The position numbers were made by a program, and so were the translations under genes. Shown piece by piece: positions 7,779 through 16,266 of a stretch of DNA of 38,074 nucleotides. The first letter of the stretch is position 1. Each line of letters starts with the position of its first letter. Source of the DNA: Clostridia bacterium (GTDB taxonomy: Bacteria > Bacillota > Clostridia > Oscillospirales > Acutalibacteraceae); assembly GCA_017517135.1 (NCBI GenBank), contig JAFXAK010000020.1:1-38074 (forward strand), written 5' to 3'. Under the pieces are notes generated by a model. The model made no database searches and was not told the origin of the DNA. It worked only from the letters and a program-made list of their open reading frames with translations.

Positions 7779-7795
7779 TCTTCACTCCGTATAAT
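7767..7795 (+). promoter_or_regulatory. Promoter for the gene at 7814, overlapping the rnpB terminator
   Basis: TTAACA (7767-7772) and TATAAT (7790-7795) are 17 bp apart. The -35 box touches the 3' arm of the rnpB terminator. A start site near 7802 would give a very short leader. Confidence 0.55.
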
Positions 7796-7813
7796 GATAT
7801 GGGGTGTTTTTTT

Positions 7814-8179
7814 ATGTTTGAAAGTATTATGTTATCCTTGCTTGCCGTTTTCTCTGCCGTAGGTCTTGTGTGTACAGTCTACTTTCTGCTGTTAAGACTG
7901 ATAAAGCCCGATAAAAACAGAAAATATTACTGCATAAGTGTATTTGATGAAAACAGCGAGAATGCGGCTTGCGATATAAGCTTTGTGTATTCAAAGCTTT
8001 TCAGCACGGGGGATATGAAGTATTACCGTATAATTGCCGTTGATAACTCTATGAGTGTATCGCAAAGACAGATGCTCGAAGCCGCTTTTCCTGATGAATG
8101 CCGTGTGAAAATATGCAGAAAAGAGGAGCTTATGTCCTTGCTGTTCCCCGATAAAGAAAATCAGAGCAATTTTATGTAA
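7814..8179 (+). CDS. Small single-pass membrane protein of unknown function
   Basis: This is a 121-residue protein. One hydrophobic helix occupies about residues 4-26 (ESIMLSLLAVFSAVGL region), followed by a cytoplasmic domain of about 90 residues containing YYRIIAVDNSMS. I do not recognise the family. The frame stays open upstream to 7715, but that part overlaps rnpB. The ATG at 7814, with GGGGTG about 7 nt upstream, is the better start. It lies between rnpB and addB. The gap to addB is 66 bp without a clear terminator, so it may be co-transcribed with addAB. Confidence 0.7.
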   Translation: MFESIMLSLLAVFSAVGLVCTVYFLLLRLIKPDKNRKYYCISVFDENSENAACDISFVYSKLFSTGDMKYYRIIAVDNSMSVSQRQMLEAAFPDECRVKICRKEELMSLLFPDKENQSNFM

Positions 8180-8245
8180 AATTCTTTTCTTATTGATGTT
8201 TTTATGGTAAAATAATTGTATTAAGTCAAAAAAGGCGGAAAAAAT

Positions 8246-11200
8246 ATGCTTGAATTTCTTACGGGACTGCAGATGTCCTCCAAAAGAAAATATATATCCG
8301 ATAAAATCTCTCAGCTTGTTGACGAGGGACGGCAGGTTTATCTCATCGTGCCCGAGCAGTCAAGCTTTGACAGGGAAAGGGAGTATCTTTTCAGATTCGG
8401 TGAGCTCAAAAGCAATAAATTTGAAATAAAGGGCTTTTCGCATATCGCAAGAGATGTCCTTGAGGAATATGGACTCAATGTAAAAAGTGAAGCTGACGAA
8501 GCCGCTAAAAATGTTATTATGAGCGTTGCTTTGGAGGAAATGAGCGATTCGCTTGAAATATATAAAAAGCATTCTGCCAAAATTACACTGATAAGCGAGC
8601 TTCTTTCTGCACATTCACAGATAAAGCAGAGCGGATTTTCCTTTGAGGACCTTGAAAATGCAGGCAGAAAATCAACCTTCGGCGTTCTCAGACAGAAAAC
8701 AAAGGAGCTTTCTCTGATTTTTTCTGCATATGAAGCCTTACTCGGAGAGCGTTTTTCGGATTCAAGCGATAATATCCGTGTGCTTACCGAATTTCTTAAA
8801 AGCCACCGTATTTTTGAAAATACCGTGCTTTTTATCGACGATTTCAGAGGCTTTACGGGAGCGCAGATAAAGCTTATCAGAGAGCTTCTTTCCCAATGTG
8901 AGGATATGTATGTGTCGGTCACCGCACCCTCTCTTTTTATGAATTGCGAGGGTGAGGCTTTTTCGCATTCTCTTAAAAATGCAAAGAACATCCGCTCCGT
9001 AGCAAAGCTTTTGTCCGTACAGGTGTTTGAAAAAAACACCGATATCGTTCTGCCCGATACTCCGCTTCGGGTATGGACAAAATCCCTTTATGCCGAAAAT
9101 CCGTCTGTGTATAAGGAAGAAACGGATGCTCTTACGGTATACAAGGCTGAAAATCAGTATGACGAATGTGATTTTGTTGCAAGGGAAATAAAAAAGCTCA
9201 TTGAAACAAAGAAATACCGTTGCAGAGAAATAGCCGTTGTTGAGAGAGGCTATAGCTATTCAAGGATTTTTACAAATGCCCTCAAGCGTTACGGTGTGCC
9301 TGTTTTTGAGGACAAACGCAAGCCGATGATTGAGTCTGTTCTTGTAAGGCTTATACTTTCAGCCGTAAAAGCTGCCGCTTACGGCTTTTCCACGGAGAAT
9401 ATTTTAGAGTGCATCAAAACACAGCTTTCGGGCTTTGAGACTGAAGAAAGCTGTGAAATAGAAAACTATGTCTATATGTGGCAGATTGATTCCGTTCAAT
9501 GGCTCAGCGATTTTACGGACAACCCCTCAGGCTTCGGTGAAGAGATGACCGAGGAATGCCGCGAAAGACTTGAAAATATAAACAGAATCAGAAGAAAAGC
9601 CGTTTCCCCTCTTGTGATGCTTAAAAAGGAGCTTGAAAAAGGGGAAGGTGAGAGCTCACTCAAGGCTGTTTACAATTATCTTAAAGTAACCGAAGCAGGG
9701 GAGAATTTCAGGGATTATGCTGTTTTTCTGAACGAAAATTCCTTTGCTGATGAAGCCGTGAACTGCAAAAGAGTATGGGAGAGAGTAATGCTGTCTCTTG
9801 ACGCACTGTATGCCGCTATAGGCAGTAAAAAGCTTTCCCCGAAAAGATTTTACGAGCTTCTGGAGATTATTTTATCAAGCGATGATATGGGTGAAATTCC
9901 CGCAGGAATTGACAGTATTTCAATAGGCTCAGCGGACAGAACACGCTTTTTTGAGCCTAAGGTGCTGTTTGTTTTAGGGGCAAATGAGGGAGTATTCCCG
10001 CCGCTTGCTTCAAACAGCTCCGTTTTTACCAATGCCGAAAAGAGAGAGCTTATAAAAAACAGTTTTGTGCTTGAGAGCTTGCCCGAAAATATCTATGCCG
10101 AGGAACGGATGATAGCCTTCAATCAGCTTACCGCTCCGAGCGAGAGGCTTTATATCTGCTACAGCAATGCCTCACTTTCGGGAGAAGCCTTGCAGAAATC
10201 CGAAATAGTAAATTTTGCAATGAATATTGTGCCGAATTGCCAAAGGCTTGATTTTACGGATGTTTCCCGTGAGGAAAAAATACTCTCGCTTTCCGATGCC
10301 TTCAGGGATTTTGCGGTTAACCGTAATGATAATACCGAATTTACCGCATCGCTTAAAAAGGTGCTTGAGGAAAGTCCCGAATATTCAGGCAGGCTTTCTT
10401 ATCTTGAAAATGCAGCGGCAAAAACACATATACAGTTTGAAAGCCCCGAAAAAGCAACCGAGCTTTTCGGAGAGTCTCTGAGAATGTCACCGTCAAGGAT
10501 AGAAAGCTATCATAAATGTCCGTTTATGTATTTCTGCCGCTACGGTATGGGCGTGTCTGCTCTCGAAAAGGCAGAGCTTAATGTGCGTATACACGGACTT
10601 TTAGTGCATTTCGTCCTCGAAAATCTCCTTGCGGAATATTCTTATGATGTTCTTAAAAATTACACCGATGACGAACTGAATGAAAAGGTACATTCCCTTG
10701 TGAATGTATATGTTGATAAATTTATGGGCGGCAGAGATTTTCTTACAAGGAGCCTTAACCGTCAGCTTGACAGGTCCTGCGATATTATTTCAGAAATATT
10801 GAAGCGTTTAATATCGGAATTCGGCAGCAGTCTTTTCGTTACCAGGGATGTTGAGCTTGATATCTCCGAAAAGGGCGATATAAAGCCGTATAAGCTCAAG
10901 CTTCCCTCGGGCGGTACTCTCTGTGTCGGCGGTCAGGTGGACAGAGTTGATGTTATGGAGCTTGACGAAAAGGCATATGTCCGTATTGTTGACTATAAAA
11001 CGGGCGGAAAGAATTTCCGACTGGGACAGGTCTTTGAGGGACTTAATATGCAGATGCTCATATATATGCTGTGTATCTGGGATAACGGCAAGGAGCGTTA
11101 CGGTGATGTTGTGCCCGCGGGTGTGCTTTATGTGCCTGCAAAAAACAGCGGTGAAAGGCTTTCAAGAAGAGCTGATGATAATGAGGTTATAAAGCAGAAG

Positions 11201-11581
11201 CTGAAAAACGGCAGAATGAACGGTCTTATACTCGAAAATGAAGATGTGCTGAAAGGAATGGACGCGCTCGCACAGGGTACTTATGTTGATGCGTATATTG
11301 ACAAAAAAGGCACTCTCAAGGGAAATTTCCTCTCTCTTAATAATTTCAGAAGGCTTCACGGGAGAATAGATGAAATTCTTATTTCTACCGCACAGGATAT
11401 GCACTGCGGCAGAATTGAAGCTCTGCCCGTGTATTGCTCGGGCTATGAGAGAGTTTGCGAATACTGTGAATATGCCGATGTGTGTATGAGAGAGGACACG
11501 GACGAGGTCAGAAAAATTCCCAATATGTCGCATAAAGAAGCGGTTGAATTTTTACTCAAGGAGGAAGCAGAGAATGGCTGA
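8246..11581 (+). CDS. addB: ATP-dependent helicase/deoxyribonuclease subunit B (AddB/RexB)
   Basis: AddB partners AddA to process double-strand DNA ends for recombination repair and to degrade foreign linear DNA. It is 1111 residues, normal for the family. The C-terminal RecB-like nuclease has IVDYKTGG near residue 916. The iron-sulfur staple is formed by a cysteine in YHKCPFMYFCRYG (near 757-763) and CEYCEYADVC near 1071-1080 (spacing CxxCx5C). The N-terminus, MLEFLTGLQMSSKRKYI, stands where many AddB proteins have a GxxGxGK[ST] loop, and that loop is absent, as in RexB-type subunits. AGGCGG precedes the ATG. The stop codon overlaps addA by 8 nt. Confidence 0.95.
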   Translation: MLEFLTGLQMSSKRKYISDKISQLVDEGRQVYLIVPEQSSFDREREYLFRFGELKSNKFEIKGFSHIARDVLEEYGLNVKSEADEAAKNVIMSVALEEMSDSLEIYKKHSAKITLISELLSAHSQIKQSGFSFEDLENAGRKSTFGVLRQKTKELSLIFSAYEALLGERFSDSSDNIRVLTEFLKSHRIFENTVLFIDDFRGFTGAQIKLIRELLSQCEDMYVSVTAPSLFMNCEGEAFSHSLKNAKNIRSVAKLLSVQVFEKNTDIVLPDTPLRVWTKSLYAENPSVYKEETDALTVYKAENQYDECDFVAREIKKLIETKKYRCREIAVVERGYSYSRIFTNALKRYGVPVFEDKRKPMIESVLVRLILSAVKAAAYGFSTENILECIKTQLSGFETEESCEIENYVYMWQIDSVQWLSDFTDNPSGFGEEMTEECRERLENINRIRRKAVSPLVMLKKELEKGEGESSLKAVYNYLKVTEAGENFRDYAVFLNENSFADEAVNCKRVWERVMLSLDALYAAIGSKKLSPKRFYELLEIILSSDDMGEIPAGIDSISIGSADRTRFFEPKVLFVLGANEGVFPPLASNSSVFTNAEKRELIKNSFVLESLPENIYAEERMIAFNQLTAPSERLYICYSNASLSGEALQKSEIVNFAMNIVPNCQRLDFTDVSREEKILSLSDAFRDFAVNRNDNTEFTASLKKVLEESPEYSGRLSYLENAAAKTHIQFESPEKATELFGESLRMSPSRIESYHKCPFMYFCRYGMGVSALEKAELNVRIHGLLVHFVLENLLAEYSYDVLKNYTDDELNEKVHSLVNVYVDKFMGGRDFLTRSLNRQLDRSCDIISEILKRLISEFGSSLFVTRDVELDISEKGDIKPYKLKLPSGGTLCVGGQVDRVDVMELDEKAYVRIVDYKTGGKNFRLGQVFEGLNMQMLIYMLCIWDNGKERYGDVVPAGVLYVPAKNSGERLSRRADDNEVIKQKLKNGRMNGLILENEDVLKGMDALAQGTYVDAYIDKKGTLKGNFLSLNNFRRLHGRIDEILISTAQDMHCGRIEALPVYCSGYERVCEYCEYADVCMREDTDEVRKIPNMSHKEAVEFLLKEEAENG

Positions 11582-14500
11582 AAGACAATGGACTAAGGAA
11601 CAGCTTGATGCTATAAATGCCGAGAGCGGAACCGTTCTTGTTTCCGCCGCCGCAGGCTCGGGAAAAACGAGCGTGCTTGTTGAAAGAATAGTCAGAAAGC
11701 TGACTGATGCCGAAAATCCCGTGTCTCCCGATTCTCTGCTTGTTGTAACCTTCACAAAGGCAGCCGCGGGGGAGATGCGTTCACGAATTTTTAACCGTAT
11801 AAGTGAAAAAAGAGATGAGCAGCCTCAAAGACACAATGAATATATAAGGCTTTTGTCCCGTCTTGACGAAATGAATATAAGCACAATGGACTCATTCTGT
11901 ATGGGACTTGTGAAGGAAAATTTCTCGCTGTGCGGTATTTCTCCCGATTTTACGGTGCTTGAAGCGGGGGAAGCGAAGCTTCTCAAAAAGCAGGTGCTTG
12001 CCGACACCGTACAGGAGCTTTATCTCACCGATGAGGAAAATTTTGTGCCTCTTACAAAGCTTTTTGAACAGGGCTTAAGTGACGATAATTTATTGACATC
12101 AATTGAAAGATTATCTGATTTTTCAATGTCTCAGCCCGCTCCCTTGACATGGCTTGATTCGGTTGCGGATAATTTTCTGCCCCTTTCTGCCGCAGACAGC
12201 GTATGGGGGAAAATACTGATTGCAAACGCTGAGGAAACGCTTAAATACTGTATACAGCTGTGCGATGATGCAATAGGTGTTGCTTCAAACGAAGAGGAGC
12301 TCGAAAAAACAATAGGGGCTGCTTTTTCGGCTAATCTTGAGAGGCTTTCTGAATTTTCGGATAAATTTCTTTCATTTTCCTGGGACGGAAGAATTACGGC
12401 TCTCGAAAAGCTTATTGCCGATATAGGTGCTGCGAAATTCCGTGCACCTAACGGTTACTCGGACAACCCCTGTAAAACAAAGGCATATGCAAAAAGAGAC
12501 GAATACAAAAAGCTTCTCGGTAAAATGCTTGACTTGCTGAATATAAGCGAAGCTGAAAACAAGGAAGATGTTGATGTGCTTCGTCCTCTTGCAAAAGAGA
12601 TTATAAAGGCAACAAAGCTTTTCAATTCCCGTTTGCTTGAAAGAAAGAAAGAGGATGCCGCATTTGAGTTTGCGGATATAACTCATTTTGCTCTGGGGCT
12701 TCTTTACGATGAAAACGCGGAAGACAAAAAAACTGAGCTTGCCCGTTCTCTTTCACTCAATTTCAGCGAAATTCTCATAGACGAATATCAGGATACAAGC
12801 CGTGCACAGGACACTCTTTTTACCTGTCTTTCAAAAAACGGTGAAAATATGTTTATGGTGGGAGATGTAAAGCAGAGCATCTACCGCTTCAGACTTGCAA
12901 GCCCCGAGATATTCATAGAAAAAAGCGAAAGCTTCCCGTATTATGACGGCAAGGCTAAAAAATCAAAAATCATTCTTTCCAAAAATTTCAGAAGCCGTAA
13001 GGGAATAGTTGAGGGAGTAAACTTCCTTTTTGATTCGCTTCTTTCAAAGGAATGCGGTGAGATTGAATATAACGATGACGAAAAGCTTAATTTTGCTTCT
13101 TCGTTCCCCGAAAGCGACACTCCCGATGTAAATCTTCATCTTATCCCGAGCGGAGAGATGAAGCCGTTTGAGGCGGAGGCGGTATACATTGCCCGTCTTA
13201 TAAAGAGAAAGATACTCGGCGGTGAATTGGTGGCAGACAGGGGAGTATACAGAAAATGTGCTCCGGGAGATTTCTGTATTCTCTTAAGAAGTGCAAAGGG
13301 TATGTCCTCGGTTTTTGCCTCAGCTCTCAAAAAAGAGGGACTTAATGTGAGTGTTGACAGCGGTGAGGATTTCTTCAGCCGTACGGAAATTAAAATGATA
13401 ATGTCTTTTCTGTATGTGCTCGATAACCCCGCAAGAGATGTGCATATGCTCTCTTTGTTGCTGTCCCCCTTGTTCGGCTTTTCTCCCGATGAAGCCGCAG
13501 ATATAAAGCTCAATGCAAGAAAATGCGGCTTACCTAAGAATTCGTCTCTCTTTGCCGCAATTTCCGCCTTCAGGGAAAATGAAAAATGCAGAGAATTTCT
13601 TGACAGACTTTCTTTCTACAGAAGGCTTAGTGTCAGCCTTTCCGTGGGAGAGCTTGTGGAGAAAATTTATGACGATTTCTCTCTTACCTGTGTTGCATTG
13701 TCTATGGCAGACGGTGAACAGAGAAAAAACAATCTGCTGCAGTTCTCTTTGCTTGCGCACTCCTTCAGCGAAAGCACGAAAAAGGGGCTCGGCGCATTTG
13801 TACGCAGAATGGATGCATACAGGGAAAACGGTGTTGATATGAATAAGTCTGCCGCATCCGCTTCAAAAGACTCTGTCTCGGTTATGACAATGCACCGTTC
13901 AAAGGGACTTGAATTCCCCTTTGTGTTTATTGCGGGACTTGATAAAAAGTTTTTTACCTCAGATCTTAATTCAACTCTCTGTGTCAGCAATGCTTTAGGA
14001 CTTGGTATAAAAAGGCAGGAGAGCGAAAAAATAAAGGTGTATGACACACTCTCCTCATTGGCTGTGAGAAGTCAGCTCAAGGCCGAAAAGATTTCCGAGG
14101 AATTGAGAATACATTATGTTGCTTTAACAAGAGCAAAGGAAAAGCTTCACATTGTCATAGCTCTCGATAATATAGCCAAAAAGCTTACGGATATCGGTGA
14201 GCTGCTGACAGAGGAACGGAATATTCCCCCCGTGTATGTCAGAAATGTTGTGTCTCCGTCTGTGTGGTATCTTGCTTCTTTTATGCGACATAAGGATGCC
14301 GCTGTAATGCGTATTTCTGCGGATTATACCGTAAAATCCGATTTTTCGCTGAATGTGAATATTGTTGAAGATATCGAAGAGACACAAGCACTTGAAGAGA
14401 TAAAGCAAGCCGCAGCATATAACAGGGAAACACTTGAGAGAATAAAGCAGAATATAAGGCTTGATTACGAATATTTACCCGTGAGCCGTGCATTTTCAAA

Positions 14501-15095
14501 GTACAGTGCTTCTGCCTTGCATTCTCAGGTTTTTTCAAGTGAGTATTTTGCAAAAACCGTGCCTGCCTTTATGAATGAAAATAAAATCACACCTGCCGAC
14601 AAGGGAACTGCAACACACCGCTTTCTGCAGTTCTGCGACTTTACGGTATGTAAAACCGAGCCTGAAAAGGAGAGGGACAGACTTCTCAGAGAAAAAAAGC
14701 TCAGTGAGCTTTTTGCACTCAATGTTGATATGGAGTCCATAAGAACATTCTTCAATTCCTCCGTCACTCAGAGAATTGAAAAAGCCGAGGCAGTATACAG
14801 AGAAAAGCAGTTTACTCTCTCAAAGAGTATCTGTGAGCTTGACAGTACAATTCCCAAGGAGTTTGCGGATGAAAAAACCGTTATCGTGGGAAAAATCGAC
14901 CTTATTTTTATAGAGGACGGACAGGCTGTTATTCTTGACTATAAGACCGATAATGTAAACAATGTTGATATTCTTGCAAAAAGATATGCCGAACAGCTCG
15001 ATTTGTATTCCGAGGCGGTTGAAAAGGCGTTGAATATAAAGGTGAAGGAGCGTATTTTATATTCTCTGACGCTGAAAGAGTATGTCAATGTCTGA
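11574..15095 (+). CDS. addA: ATP-dependent helicase/nuclease subunit A (AddA)
   Basis: This is the motor and second nuclease of the AddAB complex, 1173 residues. It starts with the Q-motif-like QWTKEQLDAI and Walker A AAAGSGKT near residue 25. It continues with UvrD/Rep superfamily-1 helicase motifs, including ILIDEYQDTSRAQ (Walker B), GDVKQSIYRFR and VMTMHRSKGLEFP, and LRIHYVALTRAKEKL near the end of the helicase. The C-terminal RecB nuclease shows GKIDLIF and ILDYKTDN (about 1105-1125). The frame is open 10 codons further upstream, but AAGGAGG at 11558-11564 sits 9 nt from the ATG at 11574, which fixes the start and gives an 8-nt overlap with addB. Confidence 0.96.
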   Translation: MAERQWTKEQLDAINAESGTVLVSAAAGSGKTSVLVERIVRKLTDAENPVSPDSLLVVTFTKAAAGEMRSRIFNRISEKRDEQPQRHNEYIRLLSRLDEMNISTMDSFCMGLVKENFSLCGISPDFTVLEAGEAKLLKKQVLADTVQELYLTDEENFVPLTKLFEQGLSDDNLLTSIERLSDFSMSQPAPLTWLDSVADNFLPLSAADSVWGKILIANAEETLKYCIQLCDDAIGVASNEEELEKTIGAAFSANLERLSEFSDKFLSFSWDGRITALEKLIADIGAAKFRAPNGYSDNPCKTKAYAKRDEYKKLLGKMLDLLNISEAENKEDVDVLRPLAKEIIKATKLFNSRLLERKKEDAAFEFADITHFALGLLYDENAEDKKTELARSLSLNFSEILIDEYQDTSRAQDTLFTCLSKNGENMFMVGDVKQSIYRFRLASPEIFIEKSESFPYYDGKAKKSKIILSKNFRSRKGIVEGVNFLFDSLLSKECGEIEYNDDEKLNFASSFPESDTPDVNLHLIPSGEMKPFEAEAVYIARLIKRKILGGELVADRGVYRKCAPGDFCILLRSAKGMSSVFASALKKEGLNVSVDSGEDFFSRTEIKMIMSFLYVLDNPARDVHMLSLLLSPLFGFSPDEAADIKLNARKCGLPKNSSLFAAISAFRENEKCREFLDRLSFYRRLSVSLSVGELVEKIYDDFSLTCVALSMADGEQRKNNLLQFSLLAHSFSESTKKGLGAFVRRMDAYRENGVDMNKSAASASKDSVSVMTMHRSKGLEFPFVFIAGLDKKFFTSDLNSTLCVSNALGLGIKRQESEKIKVYDTLSSLAVRSQLKAEKISEELRIHYVALTRAKEKLHIVIALDNIAKKLTDIGELLTEERNIPPVYVRNVVSPSVWYLASFMRHKDAAVMRISADYTVKSDFSLNVNIVEDIEETQALEEIKQAAAYNRETLERIKQNIRLDYEYLPVSRAFSKYSASALHSQVFSSEYFAKTVPAFMNENKITPADKGTATHRFLQFCDFTVCKTEPEKERDRLLREKKLSELFALNVDMESIRTFFNSSVTQRIEKAEAVYREKQFTLSKSICELDSTIPKEFADEKTVIVGKIDLIFIEDGQAVILDYKTDNVNNVDILAKRYAEQLDLYSEAVEKALNIKVKERILYSLTLKEYVNV

Positions 15096-15132
15096 AAAGG
15101 CAAAAAAAGTTTAAAATATACAAAAACAGGTC

Positions 15133-15161
15133 TTGATTTTTGTTGAAACCTATGATAAAAT
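15133..15161 (+). promoter_or_regulatory. SigA-type promoter of rpmE
   Basis: TTGATT (15133-15138) and TAAAAT (15156-15161) are 17 bp apart. This gives a leader of about 90 nt before rpmE. Confidence 0.65.
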
Positions 15162-15260
15162 ATTGTCACTATTTAAGCGGAAATATGATATCGTCCCGTG
15201 ATAGCTGTATTTCGACTGTTTACTTATGTTGTATTTTTGTTGAAAGAGGTGAAATGTTGT

Positions 15261-15467
15261 ATGAAGCAGGGAATCCATCCCAACTATAAGCCCACTGTTG
15301 TAAAATGTGCTTGCGGCGCTACTTATGAAACATGCTCCACAAAGGAAGACCTTCGTGTAGATATTTGTTCAAGCTGTCATCCTTTCTTTACAGGTAAACA
15401 GAAGCTCGTTGACACAGGCGGTCGTGTTGACAGATTCAAGAAGCGTTATAACATCGAATCTAAATAA
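15261..15467 (+). CDS. rpmE: 50S ribosomal protein L31, zinc-binding type
   Basis: This is the 68-residue L31, a component of the large subunit near the central protuberance. It starts [19 protein letters not shown] and carries four cysteines (CACG and CSSC with a further Cys between), so it is the zinc-containing form rather than the zinc-free paralogue used under zinc limitation. AGAGGTG lies 9 nt ahead of the ATG at 15261. The open frame further upstream is not L31-like and belongs to the leader. Its own promoter lies at 15133 and a terminator at 15481. Confidence 0.96.
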   Translation: MKQGIHPNYKPTVVKCACGATYETCSTKEDLRVDICSSCHPFFTGKQKLVDTGGRVDRFKKRYNIESK

Positions 15468-15480
15468 TTGCAATACGGGT

Positions 15481-15519
15481 AAAACGGCATATGTCAGTTG
15501 TTTGGCTTATGCCGTTTTT
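15481..15519 (+). terminator. Intrinsic terminator of rpmE
   Basis: The 11-bp stem AAAACGGCATA/TATGCCGTTTT (15481-15491, 15508-15518) is followed by a T/A-rich tail. Confidence 0.75.
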
Positions 15520-15544
15520 AAATTTTTATGTGAAAGGGAAGCGT

Positions 15545-16171
15545 ATGGACAGATATCTCACACTTGAAAAATACGGCTGCGATGAATTTGTTGTAAATAA
15601 ATCCAGATTTATAGGCTACGCAAAGCCTGTCACTACTGCCGAGGAGGCGGTGGAGTTTGTCAATGAAATAAAATCCCGCCATGCAGATGCTACGCACAAT
15701 GTTTATGCATATGCCGTGAGAAGTCCCGAATATTCCCGTTATTCCGATGACGGTGAGCCGCAGGGAACTGCAGGTATTCCTACGCTTGATGTTATCAAGA
15801 AAAGCTCTCTTACCGACTGCTGTATAGTTGTAACCCGTTATTTCGGCGGAGTTCTTTTAGGTGCGGGAGGGCTCGTCCGTGCATATTCGCACGGTGCGAA
15901 AATTGCCGTTGATGCGGCAAAAATCATCTGTATGAGCGAGTGCAGCGTGCTCGAGGTTATGTGTGACTATTCGTTTTATTCCCGGCTTTTAATTCTTATT
16001 CCCACGGTCGGGGGAATAATTGAAAACACCGATTTTGCCGAAAATATAACCGTAACCTTCCGTCTGCCTGCCGAGAATGAGCCGAGATTTTCCGAGGAAC
16101 TCACTCAGCTTAGCTTCGGACGGGTGTTTTATAAAAAAATCGGTCAGAAATATGATGCAATCGACCTTTAA
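15545..16171 (+). CDS. YigZ/IMPACT family protein
   Basis: This 208-residue protein is of normal length for the family (YigZ of E. coli, YvyE of B. subtilis). The N-terminal IMPACT domain shows DATHNVYAYAV, YSDDGEPQGTAG and VVTRYFGGVLLGAGGLVRAY. The C-terminal DUF1949 part (about 135-208) has a ferredoxin-like pattern. The family is implicated in translation-related regulation, but its biochemical role in bacteria is unsettled. The ATG at 15545 is preceded by AAAGGGA; an 18-codon upward extension overlaps the rpmE terminator and is rejected. Confidence 0.92.
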   Translation: MDRYLTLEKYGCDEFVVNKSRFIGYAKPVTTAEEAVEFVNEIKSRHADATHNVYAYAVRSPEYSRYSDDGEPQGTAGIPTLDVIKKSSLTDCCIVVTRYFGGVLLGAGGLVRAYSHGAKIAVDAAKIICMSECSVLEVMCDYSFYSRLLILIPTVGGIIENTDFAENITVTFRLPAENEPRFSEELTQLSFGRVFYKKIGQKYDAIDL

Positions 16172-16183
16172 TTTGAAAATTTT

Positions 16184-16218
16184 CTGAAAAAAATAAAGGT
16201 TTCAGCCGTTTTTTTCAG
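16184..16218 (+). terminator. A/T-rich hairpin after yigZ, possible terminator
   Basis: CTGAAAAAAA and TTTTTTTCAG (16184-16193, 16209-16218) are perfect complements. The T-run lies in the 3' arm, so it could end yigZ transcription. Confidence 0.45.
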
Positions 16219-16266
16219 TATTATATATATGAAAGACTGTTTTTTCGGAAAGGAGAGGAATATAAG

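Noticed and set aside
7715-7813. N-terminal extension of the small membrane protein into rnpB
   Set aside because: It overlaps the 3' core and terminator of RNase P RNA. The ATG at 7814 has a suitable ribosome site and begins directly at the membrane helix.
8338-9039. Long open frame (233 codons) on the minus strand inside addB
   Set aside because: It is a mirror of the strongly coding plus-strand addB frame. It is Ser/Leu-rich without domain features and has no promoter or ribosome site of its own.
13136-14047. Several minus-strand frames inside addA (13136-13513, 13667-14047)
   Set aside because: They are shadows of the addA frame, Ser-rich, without initiation signals.
15198-15260. 21-residue extension of ribosomal protein L31
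   Set aside because: The hydrophobic extension is unlike L31, and the ribosome site at 15245-15251 places the start at 15261.
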